NCBI RefSeq assembly: GCF_000143415.4
Contig: NW_003314268.1
Location: 2,927,502-2,991,501 of the forward strand
Direction: 5' to 3'
Length of the DNA stretch: 64,000 nt
From: Selaginella moellendorffii
Taxonomy: Eukaryota; Streptophyta; Lycopodiopsida; Selaginellales; Selaginellaceae
In this document: positions 34,330-43,750 of the stretch, one piece after another
Numbering within the stretch: position 1 is the stretch's first letter
Layout of the letters: every line of letters begins with the position of its first letter
Notes under the pieces: model-generated
Databases searched by the model: none
Told to the model about the DNA's origin: nothing
Seen by the model: the letters and a program-made list of their open reading frames with translations, nothing else
Program-made: the position numbers and the translations under genes

Positions 34330-35690
34330 AAAGACTTGTTTTTACAGAATTTCTTATCTAACACATTGCAAAGGCAATTTTTGAATAAAAATGCTTACAA
34401 ACCTTTACCAACTGTGTGCAACTTTGGCCACTAGAATTTTAGTATATGTTGTGAGTGCTAGCTTTGATAGTGGATTTTGCATTTGGGATGCCGAAGGATT
34501 GATAACTGATTGTAATTATTTAGATTCAGTGTCTTATAGTGCATAGCAAATATTTTTAAATTGCTATTTTTAAATTAGAACTCAATTCTTAAAAAATCTA
34601 ACTATGACAATTATGACAAAAATCCATCCAATTATGACAAGCAATTCTTTATTGCAATTTTGGAGGGGAGGTACAGCCCCCAAGAGGGGGGGGTACCTCG
34701 GGTGGGTGGCCTGATAAAAGTTTTTGCATGTTTCAAAAATATATATATGAAAAAAACCACATATGTGCTTAAATTATTGTAACTCACTGTGATTCACAAA
34801 ATAATATTTTGAGCATAACTTTTTTCTAATGCATGAGTGTGCATTGGTGTTTGCCACATATGTATGGCAAAGTTTAAATTAGTGTTATATATGCAAATTT
34901 TTGCATTGCATTTTCATGTTAAATTTTTTTTGACACATCAATAAAGTTTAGAGTTTGGGTTAGAGCTTTAGGTGTGATGTTTTTCAGCATGCAAGCTAGA
35001 TTTTAAGGGCTTTTCAAATGCCATAGGTTGAGTTTACTATTACTGCATACTTTGGGCACTCTCTTTGGTAAAGGTAATGGAAAATGCTTTGCAAGTAAGT
35101 AATTTTGCAATGAATGAAGAAATTTTTCTGTAGATGAGTTAGAATGAGCGATCTTGACTCCTTGTTTTGAGTGGACCAATGTAAATTGCATTGGTATTTA
35201 AAAATTATAAGTTGGGAAAGGGTGTATCCTCTTAAGAGTGTTGTAGTAGTTCAAGTGCTTCTTGAAAAACTTTTCCTCCAATGTGATAACTTAGACAACA
35301 TAGGGATTATATATGTTAATGGCAAATTAAAAGATGTAAAATATAGAGTGAGTGAGAAAGTAATAAGAGATGTGATAGCCTATATTTGCCCAAAGTGAGT
35401 TTTATGAAAGTGGCAATAAGTTTCCCCTACTACATCCAAATGGTCTTAATGCAACTTTTGTTTTAAAGTTTATTACACAATGTACCAATAGATATGTCAA
35501 TTATAATATCTTCATTAGTGCTAAATTCAACTTCTTGTGTTTTCTTGGCTCCAGCAACTTTTTTAGGTAGTACTATTTTTCTTTTTTACAAAAGAAGACA
35601 TTTTGTTAGTCAAACTAAATAAAGATAATAAAAAATTCAAATAATAAAAGACAAAAAGAAAAAAAAATGAAGTGGGGCCCACCTTTGGCA
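34330..35690. other. AT-rich intergenic DNA
   Basis: No gene is supported. The stretch is AT-rich with short A/T runs and a (TA) patch near 34740. A short open frame at 35171-35398 has no recognisable domain. A G-rich GGGGGGG run sits near 34685. Confidence 0.35.
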
Positions 35691-35699
35691 CTTTGTTTG

Positions 35700-36130
35700 G
35701 TTGCTTGAGAGGTTGAAGTTGTTTGAATAACCTCAGCCTCTCGAGCGGCCAAAGTGCCTGAGGTGGCCAACTCAAGCTTAATCTCATGCACTTTAATGAC
35801 CAAAGGGGCCAAGGTTATTTAAATAACCTTGGGCCCCCGAGCAGCCAAAGTTCTCAAAGTCGCTAGACTGAGCTCAACCTTGGGCAGTTTGGTAATTCGA
35901 AAGGCCAAAGTAATTTGAATAACCTCAACCCCTCAGGCAGCCAAAGTGTTTGAGGTGGCCAGCCCAAGCTCCACTTTAGGCACTTTGGCTGCTCGGGGGG
36001 CCAAGGTTATTCCAATAACCTTGGCCCTTTAGGCCACCAAAGTGCTCGAGGTTAAGCTCAAGCTGGGTAACCTTGGGCACTTTGGCTACTCGAGAAGTTG
36101 ATGTTATTTAAATAACTTTGACCCTCAGGG
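35700..36130. repeat. Tandem repeat of about 96 bp with palindromic core, five copies
   Basis: Five copies of a unit centred near 35725, 35820, 35917, 36012 and 36109 (spacing 95-97 bp). Each has a core of the form GGCCAAGGTTATT.AATAACCTTGG, which is close to self-complementary; the copies at 35810 and 36001 are almost perfect palindromes. Between cores the sequence alternates AGTGCCTGAGGTGGCCA-like and GCTCGGGGGGCCA-like stretches that are themselves imperfect inverted repeats. No coding potential is apparent. The array abuts the solo LTR that starts at 36152. Confidence 0.75.
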
Positions 36131-36540
36131 CCACCAAAGTGCCTAGCCTGATGTGGGACACAAAATCCCTAGGCCCCAAAATGAAGCCGGAAGGGTGCCA
36201 CGTGGTAGTGGCTGAAGCGAAAGCTAAACAAGCGTAACATATTTGGACTAAAAGCTCCGACTTGATAGGTCAAGAGTGGGAGTGGAACTATCAGGAATCC
36301 CCCAATTCTTGCCACATTCCTGACTCTCGCCGGATTCCTGACCTGCAGGCCACATTCCTGACTCTCGAGACACTTCCCTATTCCTGACTCTCGAGACACT
36401 TTCCTATTCTTGACTCTCGAGACACTTCCCGATTCCTGACTCTCGAGCCACATTCCTGATGATGATGTGGTGCCTCCTCGACCTCAGCTATATTTAGGCC
36501 GTCCTCGATCCAAGAGTGGTGGAGCTTCATCAACCTATAG

Positions 36541-36550
36541 TATATATAGG
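36541..36550 (+). promoter_or_regulatory. TATA box in the Gypsy LTR
   Basis: TATATATAGG, a canonical plant TATA motif, 30 bp upstream of the conserved self-priming sequence at 36571-36585. The same arrangement occurs in the 3' LTR. Confidence 0.75.
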
Positions 36551-36570
36551 TTAGCTTTGTTCCATTTCTC

Positions 36571-36585
36571 CACAATCTGAATCAA
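36571..36585 (+). promoter_or_regulatory. Predicted 5' end of the Gypsy RNA, complementary to its own primer-binding site
   Basis: CACAATCTGAATCAA is the exact reverse complement of TTGATTCAGATTGTG at 36678-36692. It lies 30 bp after the TATA box, where the RNA should begin. The same 15 nt is at 41739-41753 in the 3' LTR and in the LTRs of the older copy. Confidence 0.85.
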
Positions 36586-36677
36586 CGCCAGTCTAAAGCC
36601 TCTTTTTTGTTTCCACTAGCTTTTCTCTTTGTCTTTTTGCATTTTCCAATCTTGATCTTGTCAGGGGTCTTGACAGT

Positions 36678-36692
36678 TTGATTCAGATTGTG
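36678..36692 (+). promoter_or_regulatory. Primer-binding site, self-complementary to the LTR
   Basis: TTGATTCAGATTGTG begins 2 nt after the 5' LTR, where a tRNA-complementary site usually lies. It does not resemble the initiator-tRNA site (TGGTATCAGAGC). The older copy has the same site (54942-54928 on the minus strand) with one change. Confidence 0.85.
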
Positions 36693-36774
36693 TTTTTTCG
36701 TTTTTTGATTTAGCTCGTTTTGATTGTTTGATTACTTTTGCCTTTTTTTCCCCCTTTTTCCTTTCTTCTTGCCA

Positions 36775-37714
36775 ATGGAGTCTCCAAGCCATCCTGATTT
36801 CTTTGCTGAAGTCCTTGCAAAAATCCAGTCTGAGAATACCGAGTTGAAGGCGACTTTCGGCTTAAGGATCCAGCAAAGTTCCTAAACCAAAGGTGAGCTT
36901 CCCGGCGAAATTTTCAGGCAAGCGTTCGGAGCTTTGCGGATTCCTAAACCAGATGGAGTTGATCTTCGCACTTCAACATCGGCGGTACCCTACTCCCGAG
37001 TCTCAAATCGGCGCGATTGGGACGTTGCTCGAAGGTGCAGCTTTGTCATGGTTTTCTCCTCTTCTGGAGAAGAGCATGAAAGGGGTCATGGTTCCAGAGC
37101 TGATGGATCTTCAATTGTTCAAAGAGAAGCTCGAAGCATGTTTTGGCGAGACGGATTGGGTTCGGGCTGCTACCACAAAGATGAGACGTCTCTCTCAGGG
37201 GTCTCGTCCTGCCTCGATCTACGCTGTAGAGTTCCAACTCCTTGCTTTGGACACTCAGTGGGATGAGCGGGCCCTGATTGACCAATTTCGTTTCGGCCTC
37301 AACAACGGTGTCAAGGATTTGTTGCTCACCATGGAGGATCCCAAGGACCTGTCGGATGCCATCAACAAAGCTGTTCGATGTGACAATCGTCTCTTTTAAT
37401 GTCGTCACGAAAGTCGCCGCGCCGCTGTTTTTCCGTCCCAGACTCAGGAATCCCAGCTTGAGTCTTCGGGGCATACTCCTGAACCTACTGCTCCGGTTCC
37501 GATGGATATTTTTGGTACTCCCCGACTCATTAGAGGGAAGTTGAGTCCTGCTGAGAAGCAACGTCGAATATCTCATAATCTTTGCCTCTATTGTGCTGAT
37601 CCTAATCACAAAGCAGCTGTATGTCCCAAGAAGCCTCCTCGACTGCTCGAGTTCACTCTGCCTCAAAGTCCACCTCTATTGCAGTCGGGAAACGACCCTG
37701 TCCAAAAAGAGTAG
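36775..37714 (+). pseudogene. gag: Gypsy gag, with frame disruptions
   Basis: The gag protein starts at the ATG at 36775 (MESPSHPDFFAEVLAKIQ). This copy lost a short stretch near residue 30 and drops out of frame; the capsid resumes in a second frame at 36893 with FSGKRSELCGFLNQMELIFA and runs to a stop at 37397. The same frame reopens and encodes a zinc knuckle CLYCADPNHKAAVC (C-x2-C-x4-H-x4-C), ending at 37714. The older copy, at 54440-54892 on the minus strand, retains the missing stretch. The capsid contains the LLEGAALSWFSPLLEKS and DERALIDQFRFGLNNGVKD segments of chromovirus gag. Gag packages the element RNA into virus-like particles. Confidence 0.85.
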
Positions 37715-40700
37715 GAGCTGTCTATTTGGACTCCCCGAATAAAAATCACTTTTCTTCTTTATCAAGCTCCTCACCACCTTTCATCAAAGCCACCACCAAT
37801 TCCCGCAACTTCCGCGTCCCATGTCTCCTTTCTTTCACCGGACAATCAGGACTCAAGGCTCTGGCATTACTGGACTCGGGTGCAACTTCCTGCTTCATGG
37901 ACACGGACTTTGCTGCCCGACATCACGTTCTTCTTTCTCCTACCATACGGGATTTGAGGGTTGAAGGCATCGGCGGGCATTTTGTGTCTCCATCTTCTGG
38001 ACTTAGGGAAACGTTGCCCGTTCGAGTACACATCGGGTCCACCGTCACCGATATCGCCTTCAACATCATCAACAGCAAGTCCTCCTCTGTGGTGCTCGGT
38101 CTTCCTTGGTTCCAACTACATCAGCCTCAGATCTGTTGGAAGGAATTACAGCTCATCTCTCCCACGGCTTCCCCTACTGTTCATCGAGTCCGAATTAGGA
38201 AAAGTTCCCTAAACTCAAATTGGGGTTCTGTTCTTGACTCTATAAAGTTTTCACCCTCTTCTTTTTCCTCTCTTCCATCTTACACTGGACTGTATCCTCG
38301 TCTCATCATTCCATTTAGTCGTACGCCTCCTCCTATCTCCACAATCACTATGAAAGAACTCCTTAATGAAGAACCTCTTTTTCTTTTTGCTTTGCATGTT
38401 TCTCCTGTCAGTCTTCCTGAGAAGTATCATGATTTTGGGGATGTGTTTGACAAGAAAAAAACTAGTGTACTGCCTGTTCATCGGCCTTATGATTGTCCCA
38501 TTGATTTACAGGAAGGAGCGTCACCTCCGTGGGGGCCTATCTATGGGTTATCCCCGTCCGAGCTTAAGGCCCTCAAAGAGTACGTGGATGAGAACCTTGC
38601 CTCGGGCTACATTCAGCATTCGCAGTCCCCGGCTGGAGCGCCTGTCTTCTTTGTCAAGAAGAAGGATGGGAGCTTGCGGCTAGTCATCGACTACCGAGGT
38701 TTGAACAAGGTGACTATTCGGAACTATTATCCGCTGCCCCTGATCTTGGACCTGTTGGAACGCCTCGGTGGTTCCCGCTTCTTCACCAAGATCGACCTCC
38801 GTGGAGCATACAACCTGATCCGGATCTGGCCTGGTGATGAATGGAAGACTGCATTCCGAACCCGCTATGGCCACTTCGAGTACACTGTCATGCCATTTGG
38901 CTTGACAAATGCTCCAGCAGTTTTCCAACACATGGCGAACGACGTCTTTCGGGAGTTTCTTGATCAGATGGTGATTGTCTATCTCGATGACATCCTCATC
39001 TACTCAAAAACTCAGGAGGAGCATGACGAACATGTTCGCAAGGTGCTAGCGAAGCTGCAAGAACACGGCCTATACGTGAAGCTTGAGAAATGTTCCTTTG
39101 ATCAGCAGTCTGTGGAGTTCCTTGGGTACATTGTCACTCCTGAGGGTATCACGATGGATCCTGCCAAAGTCAAGACTATTCTCGAATGGGAGCCTCCACA
39201 ATCAATGTCAGACGTTCAGGTTTTCCTTGGCTTCGCCAACTTCTACCGCAAATTCATTGATCACTACTCTGACATTGTCCTTCCTCTCACACATCTCACT
39301 CGCAAGGATGTTCCCTTCTCTTGGTCTGCTGCTGCCCAGCAGGCCTTCGACACACTCAAGGCGGCCTTCAGTTCTGCTCCTGTCTTGATCCATGCTGATT
39401 CCTCACAACCTTTCTTCATCGAGGCTGACGCCTCCGACTTTGCCATTGGTGTTGTGCTGTCTCAACTCGGAGCGGATCACGAACTTCATCCGGTCGCTTT
39501 CCATTCTCGGAAATTCCAGCCTGCGGAGATCAATTACGAAATCCACGACAAGGAGCTCCTTGCCATCGTGGATTCCTTTGGAGAGTGGCGCCATTTCTTG
39601 GAGGGGGCGAGCCATCAAACAACGGTCTAGACGGATCACAAAAATCTCGAGTACTTTGCCACTTCCCGAGTTTTAAGCCGTCGTCAAGTAAGGTGGGCAC
39701 AATTCCTGAGTCGGTTTGACTTTGTTATCAAGTACAGACCTGGAAAGTTTCAAGGCCTTCCTGATGCTCTTTCAAGGCGCTCCTATCTCAGTCTTAGGCC
39801 TGGTAATCCTGCCTTCGATCAACAGGATCAAGTTATCCTCGGTCCTCATTGGCTTCAAGTTATGGCAATTTCCTTGGCCCCTCAGGACTCCTCCTTGATG
39901 GATGCAATCAGAAACGATCTTCAATCCGATGATCTTGCTAGCGACATTTTCCCCCATCTTCAAGTTGGACACCCAGTGACTCCCGACTGCCGGCGATTTG
40001 ACGAGTTCGAGTTCTTAGATGGCTTATTGTACCGTGGGGAGCAGCTTTACATTCCTGAAGGTGATGCTCGAAGGTTGGTCCTGATGGCGTGCCACGATAG
40101 CCCGACTGCTGGTCACTTCGGCATTGCGAAAATCTATGAGCTAGTTGCACGGGACTTTTGGTGGCCTCACATGGACGACTACATCAAAGCTTTTGTTACC
40201 TCCTGTGACACTTGTGCCCGGAAAAAGGTACCTCGCCACCTTCCTTCAGGTTTGCTTCGTTCCCTTCTGGTCCCTTCAGGTCCTTGGGAATCCATCTCCA
40301 TGGATTTCTTGAGTGATCTTCCGAGTTCTGGAGGCTTCAATAGCATTTTAGTCGTGGTGGATCGCTTCACAAAGATGGCGCACTTCTTGCCATGTACCAA
40401 GGAGTTTTCGGGCGAGGACATGGCAAAACTGGTATTCAGGGAAATTTTCCGACTTCATGGGATTCCTACAGATGTGGTTTCGGATCGGGGGCCTCAGTTC
40501 ATCTCTCATTTCTGGCAACAGTTTTTGCAGCTGCTTGGAGTGAAGGCCAACCTCTCTTCGGCGTATCATCCTCAAACTGATGGGCAGTCCGAGCGAACGA
40601 TTCAGACGTTAGAACAATTCTTGAGGTGCTTCATCAACTATCATCAGGATAACTGGTTTGATATCCTTCCCCTTGCTGAGTTCTCCTATAACAACTCTGT

Positions 40701-41445
40701 TCACTCCTCTCTTCGAGTTTCCCCCTTCTTTGCGAACTCTGGCCGAAATCCCCAATTCAATCTCTCACTTCCTTCTCCATCTGAATCCTCTCGTTCAAAT
40801 CCCCGCTCTGAGGCATTTATCTCCAACCTCCAGGAAATCCACAACTCCATCTCCTTCCACCTCCATCGTGCTCAGGAATTTCATAAAACATTTGCCAATG
40901 TCCATCGTCAGGATTGTCCCCCTTACAATATCAGGGATAAAGTCTGGCTCCTCAGGCGAAATATCTCCACCACTAGGCCCTGTCCAAAACTCAATTTCAA
41001 ATGCCTTGGTCCTTTCCCTATCACTGCCATCATTAATCCTGTCACTTATCGCCTTGCACTTCCCTCCTTATATCAAATTCACCCTGTTTTTCACTCTTTT
41101 CTCCTTGAGCCTTATATTCCCAATCCTATTCCAAATCGGGTCATTCCTCCGCCTCCACCAGTGCAGCTCGAGGATGGGTCTGAGTACGAGGTTCAGGACA
41201 TCCTTGATTCCAAGATTTCACGGTCTAAACTCTACTATCTGGTGGATTGGAAGGGTTACGGACCTGAGGAACGCACTTGGGAACCTGCAGACAACCTGCT
41301 TCATTCTCCTAACCTTGTTCAGGACTTCCACCGCCGCTATCCTTCTCGTCCCAGTCGTCATTCTTTTTCTCCATCTCCCATCCCTCGCCGCTCATCTCAT
41401 CCTCCTCTTCGTTCTCGTTCACATCCTCGTTCCACTCGTTCTTGA
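37621..41445 (+). pseudogene. pol: Gypsy pol: protease, RT, RNase H, integrase, chromodomain (one nonsense codon)
   Basis: A single frame broken only by TAG at 39628-39630 (a CAG-to-TAG-type change) in RNase H. Order: aspartic protease with LLDSGATSCFMD (about 37865), reverse transcriptase (38500-39200) with the catalytic YLDD at 38980-38991, RNase H with EADASDFAIG (39420), then the integrase HHCC finger (HDSPTAGHFG, then CDTCARKK, 40093-40225) and the DDE core (MDFLSDLP, DRGPQF and DGQSERTIQTLEQF). The C-terminal chromodomain (41167-41340, EYEVQDILDSKISRSKLYYL then VDWKGYGPEERTWEP) directs insertion to marked chromatin in this group. The RT is closest to the Tf1/sushi/Tcn1-type chromoviruses by my reading. 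Confidence 0.92.
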
Positions 41446-41456
41446 GGAGGGGGTAC

Positions 41457-41843
41457 TGTCAGGAATCCCCCAATTCTTGCCACATTCCTAACTCTCACCG
41501 GATTCCTGACCTGCAGACCACATTCCTGACTCCCGAGACACTTCCCTATTCCTGACTCTCGAGACACTTTCCTATTCCTAACTCTCGAGACACTTCCCGA
41601 TTCCTGAGTCTCGAGCCACATTCCTGATGATGATGTGGCGCCTCCTCGACCTCAGCTATATTTAGGCTGTCCTCGATCCAAGAGTGGTGGAGCTTCATCA
41701 ACCTATAGTATATATAGGTTAGCCTTGTTCCATTTCTCCACAATCTGAATCAACGCCAGTCTAAGGCCTCTTCTTTGTTTCCACTAGCTTTTCTCTTTGT
41801 CTTTTTGCATTTTCCAATCTTGATCTTGTTAGGGGTCTTGACA
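41457..41843 (+). repeat. 3' LTR of the Gypsy element
   Basis: TGTCAGG...TCTTGACA, 387 bp, same length as the 5' LTR, followed by the target duplication GGAAC. It carries the same TATA box and the 15-nt start sequence at 41739-41753. Confidence 0.95.
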
Positions 41844-41934
41844 GGAACTCCCAACAAAGTGCTCGAGGAACAAGCACGAAGCGAGCAATAAGCGAGGCTC
41901 CAAAAAGGGACCCAAAAGGACCAAGATATGACAC

Positions 41935-42380
41935 GTGGAAGTGTCCGAGATGGACCTGAGTTGGAGTCCGAGGTGGAGTCCGAGATGGAGTCCGAGATGG
42001 ACCCGAGATGGAGTCTAAGATGGATCCAAGATGGAGTCTGAGATGGATCCAAGATGGAGTCTGAGATGGACCGAGGCGGAGTCCGAGATGGAGTCCGAGA
42101 TGGACCCGAGATGGAGTCTGAGATGGACCCAAGATGGAGTTCGAGATGGACCGAGATGGAGTCCGAGATGGAGTCCGAGATGGACCCGAGATGGAATCAG
42201 AGATGGAGTCCGAGAAGGACCCGAGATGGGGTCCGAGGTCGAGACCGAGACCGGGACCAAGACCGGGACCGAGATCGAGACCGAGACCGAGATTAGGACC
42301 GAGACCGAGACCGAGTCTGAGTTCGAGTTCGAGTCCGAGTCCGAGTCCGAGTCCGAGTCTGAGTCCAAGTCAAGTCTGAG
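41935..42380. repeat. Purine-rich simple repeats in the LTR
   Basis: Runs of GATGGAGTCCGA and GACCGAGACCGA units, also in the other two LARD LTRs (46600-46960 and 52300-52620) with different copy numbers. The minus strand reads as Leu/Gly or Asp/Ser repeats, but these are chance frames. Confidence 0.8.
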
Positions 42381-42860
42381 AGGGTGAAAGCCCAAAGCGT
42401 TCGTCTCCCAGACCCTGGGGGGTTTGGTGAGCTCCAAAAGTATAGTGAGGGGGAGGACTGTAGTGGAGCCAGTTTGGCCAGGAAAGGGCAGTTTGGCCCA
42501 GGAAGGCCAGACCCAGTATTGGGTGATGAACTGACCACTGGGAAGTCCAAGACTAGAGTGAATACGGACCGACAAGTGGGGTAGCTTGGTAAAGTGTTCA
42601 AGAGCTGGCTTTAGTTCCCTTGGGAGATCGACTGGCCGACGCTCCTAGTCCAAGTGTGGGTGGCACTACCTACTTGGATACCTAGTGTGGCTCAACAGAA
42701 CCTCGCTCTAAGCCCATGGTTAGAGCACCTAAAGGCAGAAGGTGGGGAGAGTAGCATGGATGCCATCCTCGGGACTAGCAAGTCCCAAGTCCTAAATTGG
42801 ACTTAAGGAGGTTGTGAATGAGACTCCTCCAAGTGGTCAGAGGTGTGGTTAAGTGACTAA

Positions 42861-43345
42861 AGTTTCTGAAAGTTTTTTATGTTAGTGTTTTGATCTTTGT
42901 CTTGGCTCTATTTCTTTAGAGGCTGTAATTCACAATGATATTAGTATAGTTGTATGCTCAGAATTTCTTCTTTTCGGTGTAGGTGAGGGTGGACAGCAAT
43001 AGGATTTATAGAATTCCAAGTCAATTTTTTTTTGAATTTTTGGATCTTTTGTCAAAGTGCCAAGATGTGCTCTAGCTCAAGTGAATGTGAAGCAAAAGTC
43101 AATTGTCATCCTCTCCACTTTTAGTTCAAGTGGAGAAGTCATATTAATGTTGACACTAAACTCATTAGTTCCATCTTTACCAATATTCAAAGCCATTAAC
43201 AATACTTTCTGGTTTTTATACTTCTCAATCGACGTGCACTTGTTTTTGTATAAGCCCGTGAGAAAGTTTCCATCCTCCTACAACGGTAACATTTTTTTCA
43301 ATGAACATATATGTACATTATCCCATGTCCCAAAGGAACTAAAAT
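42861..43345. other. Unique sequence between transposons
   Basis: About 485 bp with no match to either element and no recognisable gene. Its right end carries AAAAT (43341-43345), one side of the older Gypsy copy's target duplication. Confidence 0.4.
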
Positions 43346-43750
43346 TGTTAAGACCCCCAACAAGATCAAGACTGGAAAATGCAGAAGACAAAGAGAAAAG
43401 CTAGTGGAAACAAAGAAAAAGTTTTAAATTAGTGTTGATTCAGATTGTGAAGAAATGGAACAAGGCTAACCTATATATATTATAGGTTGATGAAGCTCCA
43501 CCACTCTTAGATCGAGGATGGCCTAAATATAGCTGAGGTTGAGGAGGCGTCATTTCATCATCAAGAATGTGGTTTGAGACTTAGGAATCGTACGGGAAAT
43601 CAGAGAGTCAAGAATAGGGAAGTATCTCGAGAGTTAGGAATATGGTTTGTAGGTCAAGAATCTGGCGAGAGTCAGGAATGTGACAAGAATTGGGGAGTTG
43701 TTATAGGAGAACTTAGCAAGGGGAAGGATATTGAATCAGTCATCCTCATG

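Larger units (their letters stand above)
36289..36675 (+). repeat. 5' LTR of the Gypsy element
   Basis: 387 bp, ending TCTTGACA. U3 (36310-36460) carries about four tandem copies of a 26-bp unit built on ATTCCTGACTCTCGAGACACTT. A TATA box (TATATATAGG) starts at 36541; the predicted RNA start, 30 bp later, falls on CACAATCTGAATCAA (36571). Confidence 0.95.
36289..41843 (+). mobile_element. Full-length chromodomain Ty3/Gypsy retrotransposon (chromovirus)
   Basis: A structurally complete element: 387-bp LTRs at 36289-36675 and 41457-41843, a 5-bp target duplication GGAAC on both sides (36284-36288 and 41844-41848), a polypurine tract GAGGAGGGGG next to the 3' LTR, and internal gag, protease, RT, RNase H, integrase and a C-terminal chromodomain. 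I count about 15 differences between LTRs (roughly 96 percent identical), 14 of them transitions, suggesting CpG-methylation decay over a moderate age. The 3' LTR begins TG and ends CA; the 5' LTR begins TA. Coding is broken by gag frame changes and one stop in RNase H, so this copy is not autonomous now. The primer-binding site is unusual and is described separately. Confidence 0.95.
36152..42860. mobile_element. Solo LTR of the non-coding retroelement family, split by a Gypsy element
   Basis: 36152-36288 matches the first ~135 bp of the LARD LTR (TGTGGGACACAAA... versus TGTGAGACACAAA...). The sequence then resumes at 41844 with the target duplication GGAAC and continues in LTR order to about 42860. 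The LTR is shortened by a ~490-bp internal deletion joined at GAGTA/GAGTGG (42757), and its last ~30 bp do not match. There is no internal region and no second LTR, so it is a solo LTR in which a younger Gypsy element landed. The GA-rich repeats at 41935-42380 are shared with the other LARD LTRs. Confidence 0.85.

Noticed and set aside
36289-36290. 5' LTR beginning TA rather than TG as evidence against an LTR border
   Set aside because: The 3' LTR starts TG at the matching position and the 5-bp target duplication is exact, so a single G-to-A change explains it.
41950-42250. CRISPR-like array appearance of the GATGGAGTCCGAGATGGA units
   Set aside because: Units are contiguous simple repeats without unique spacers, and this is a eukaryotic LTR.
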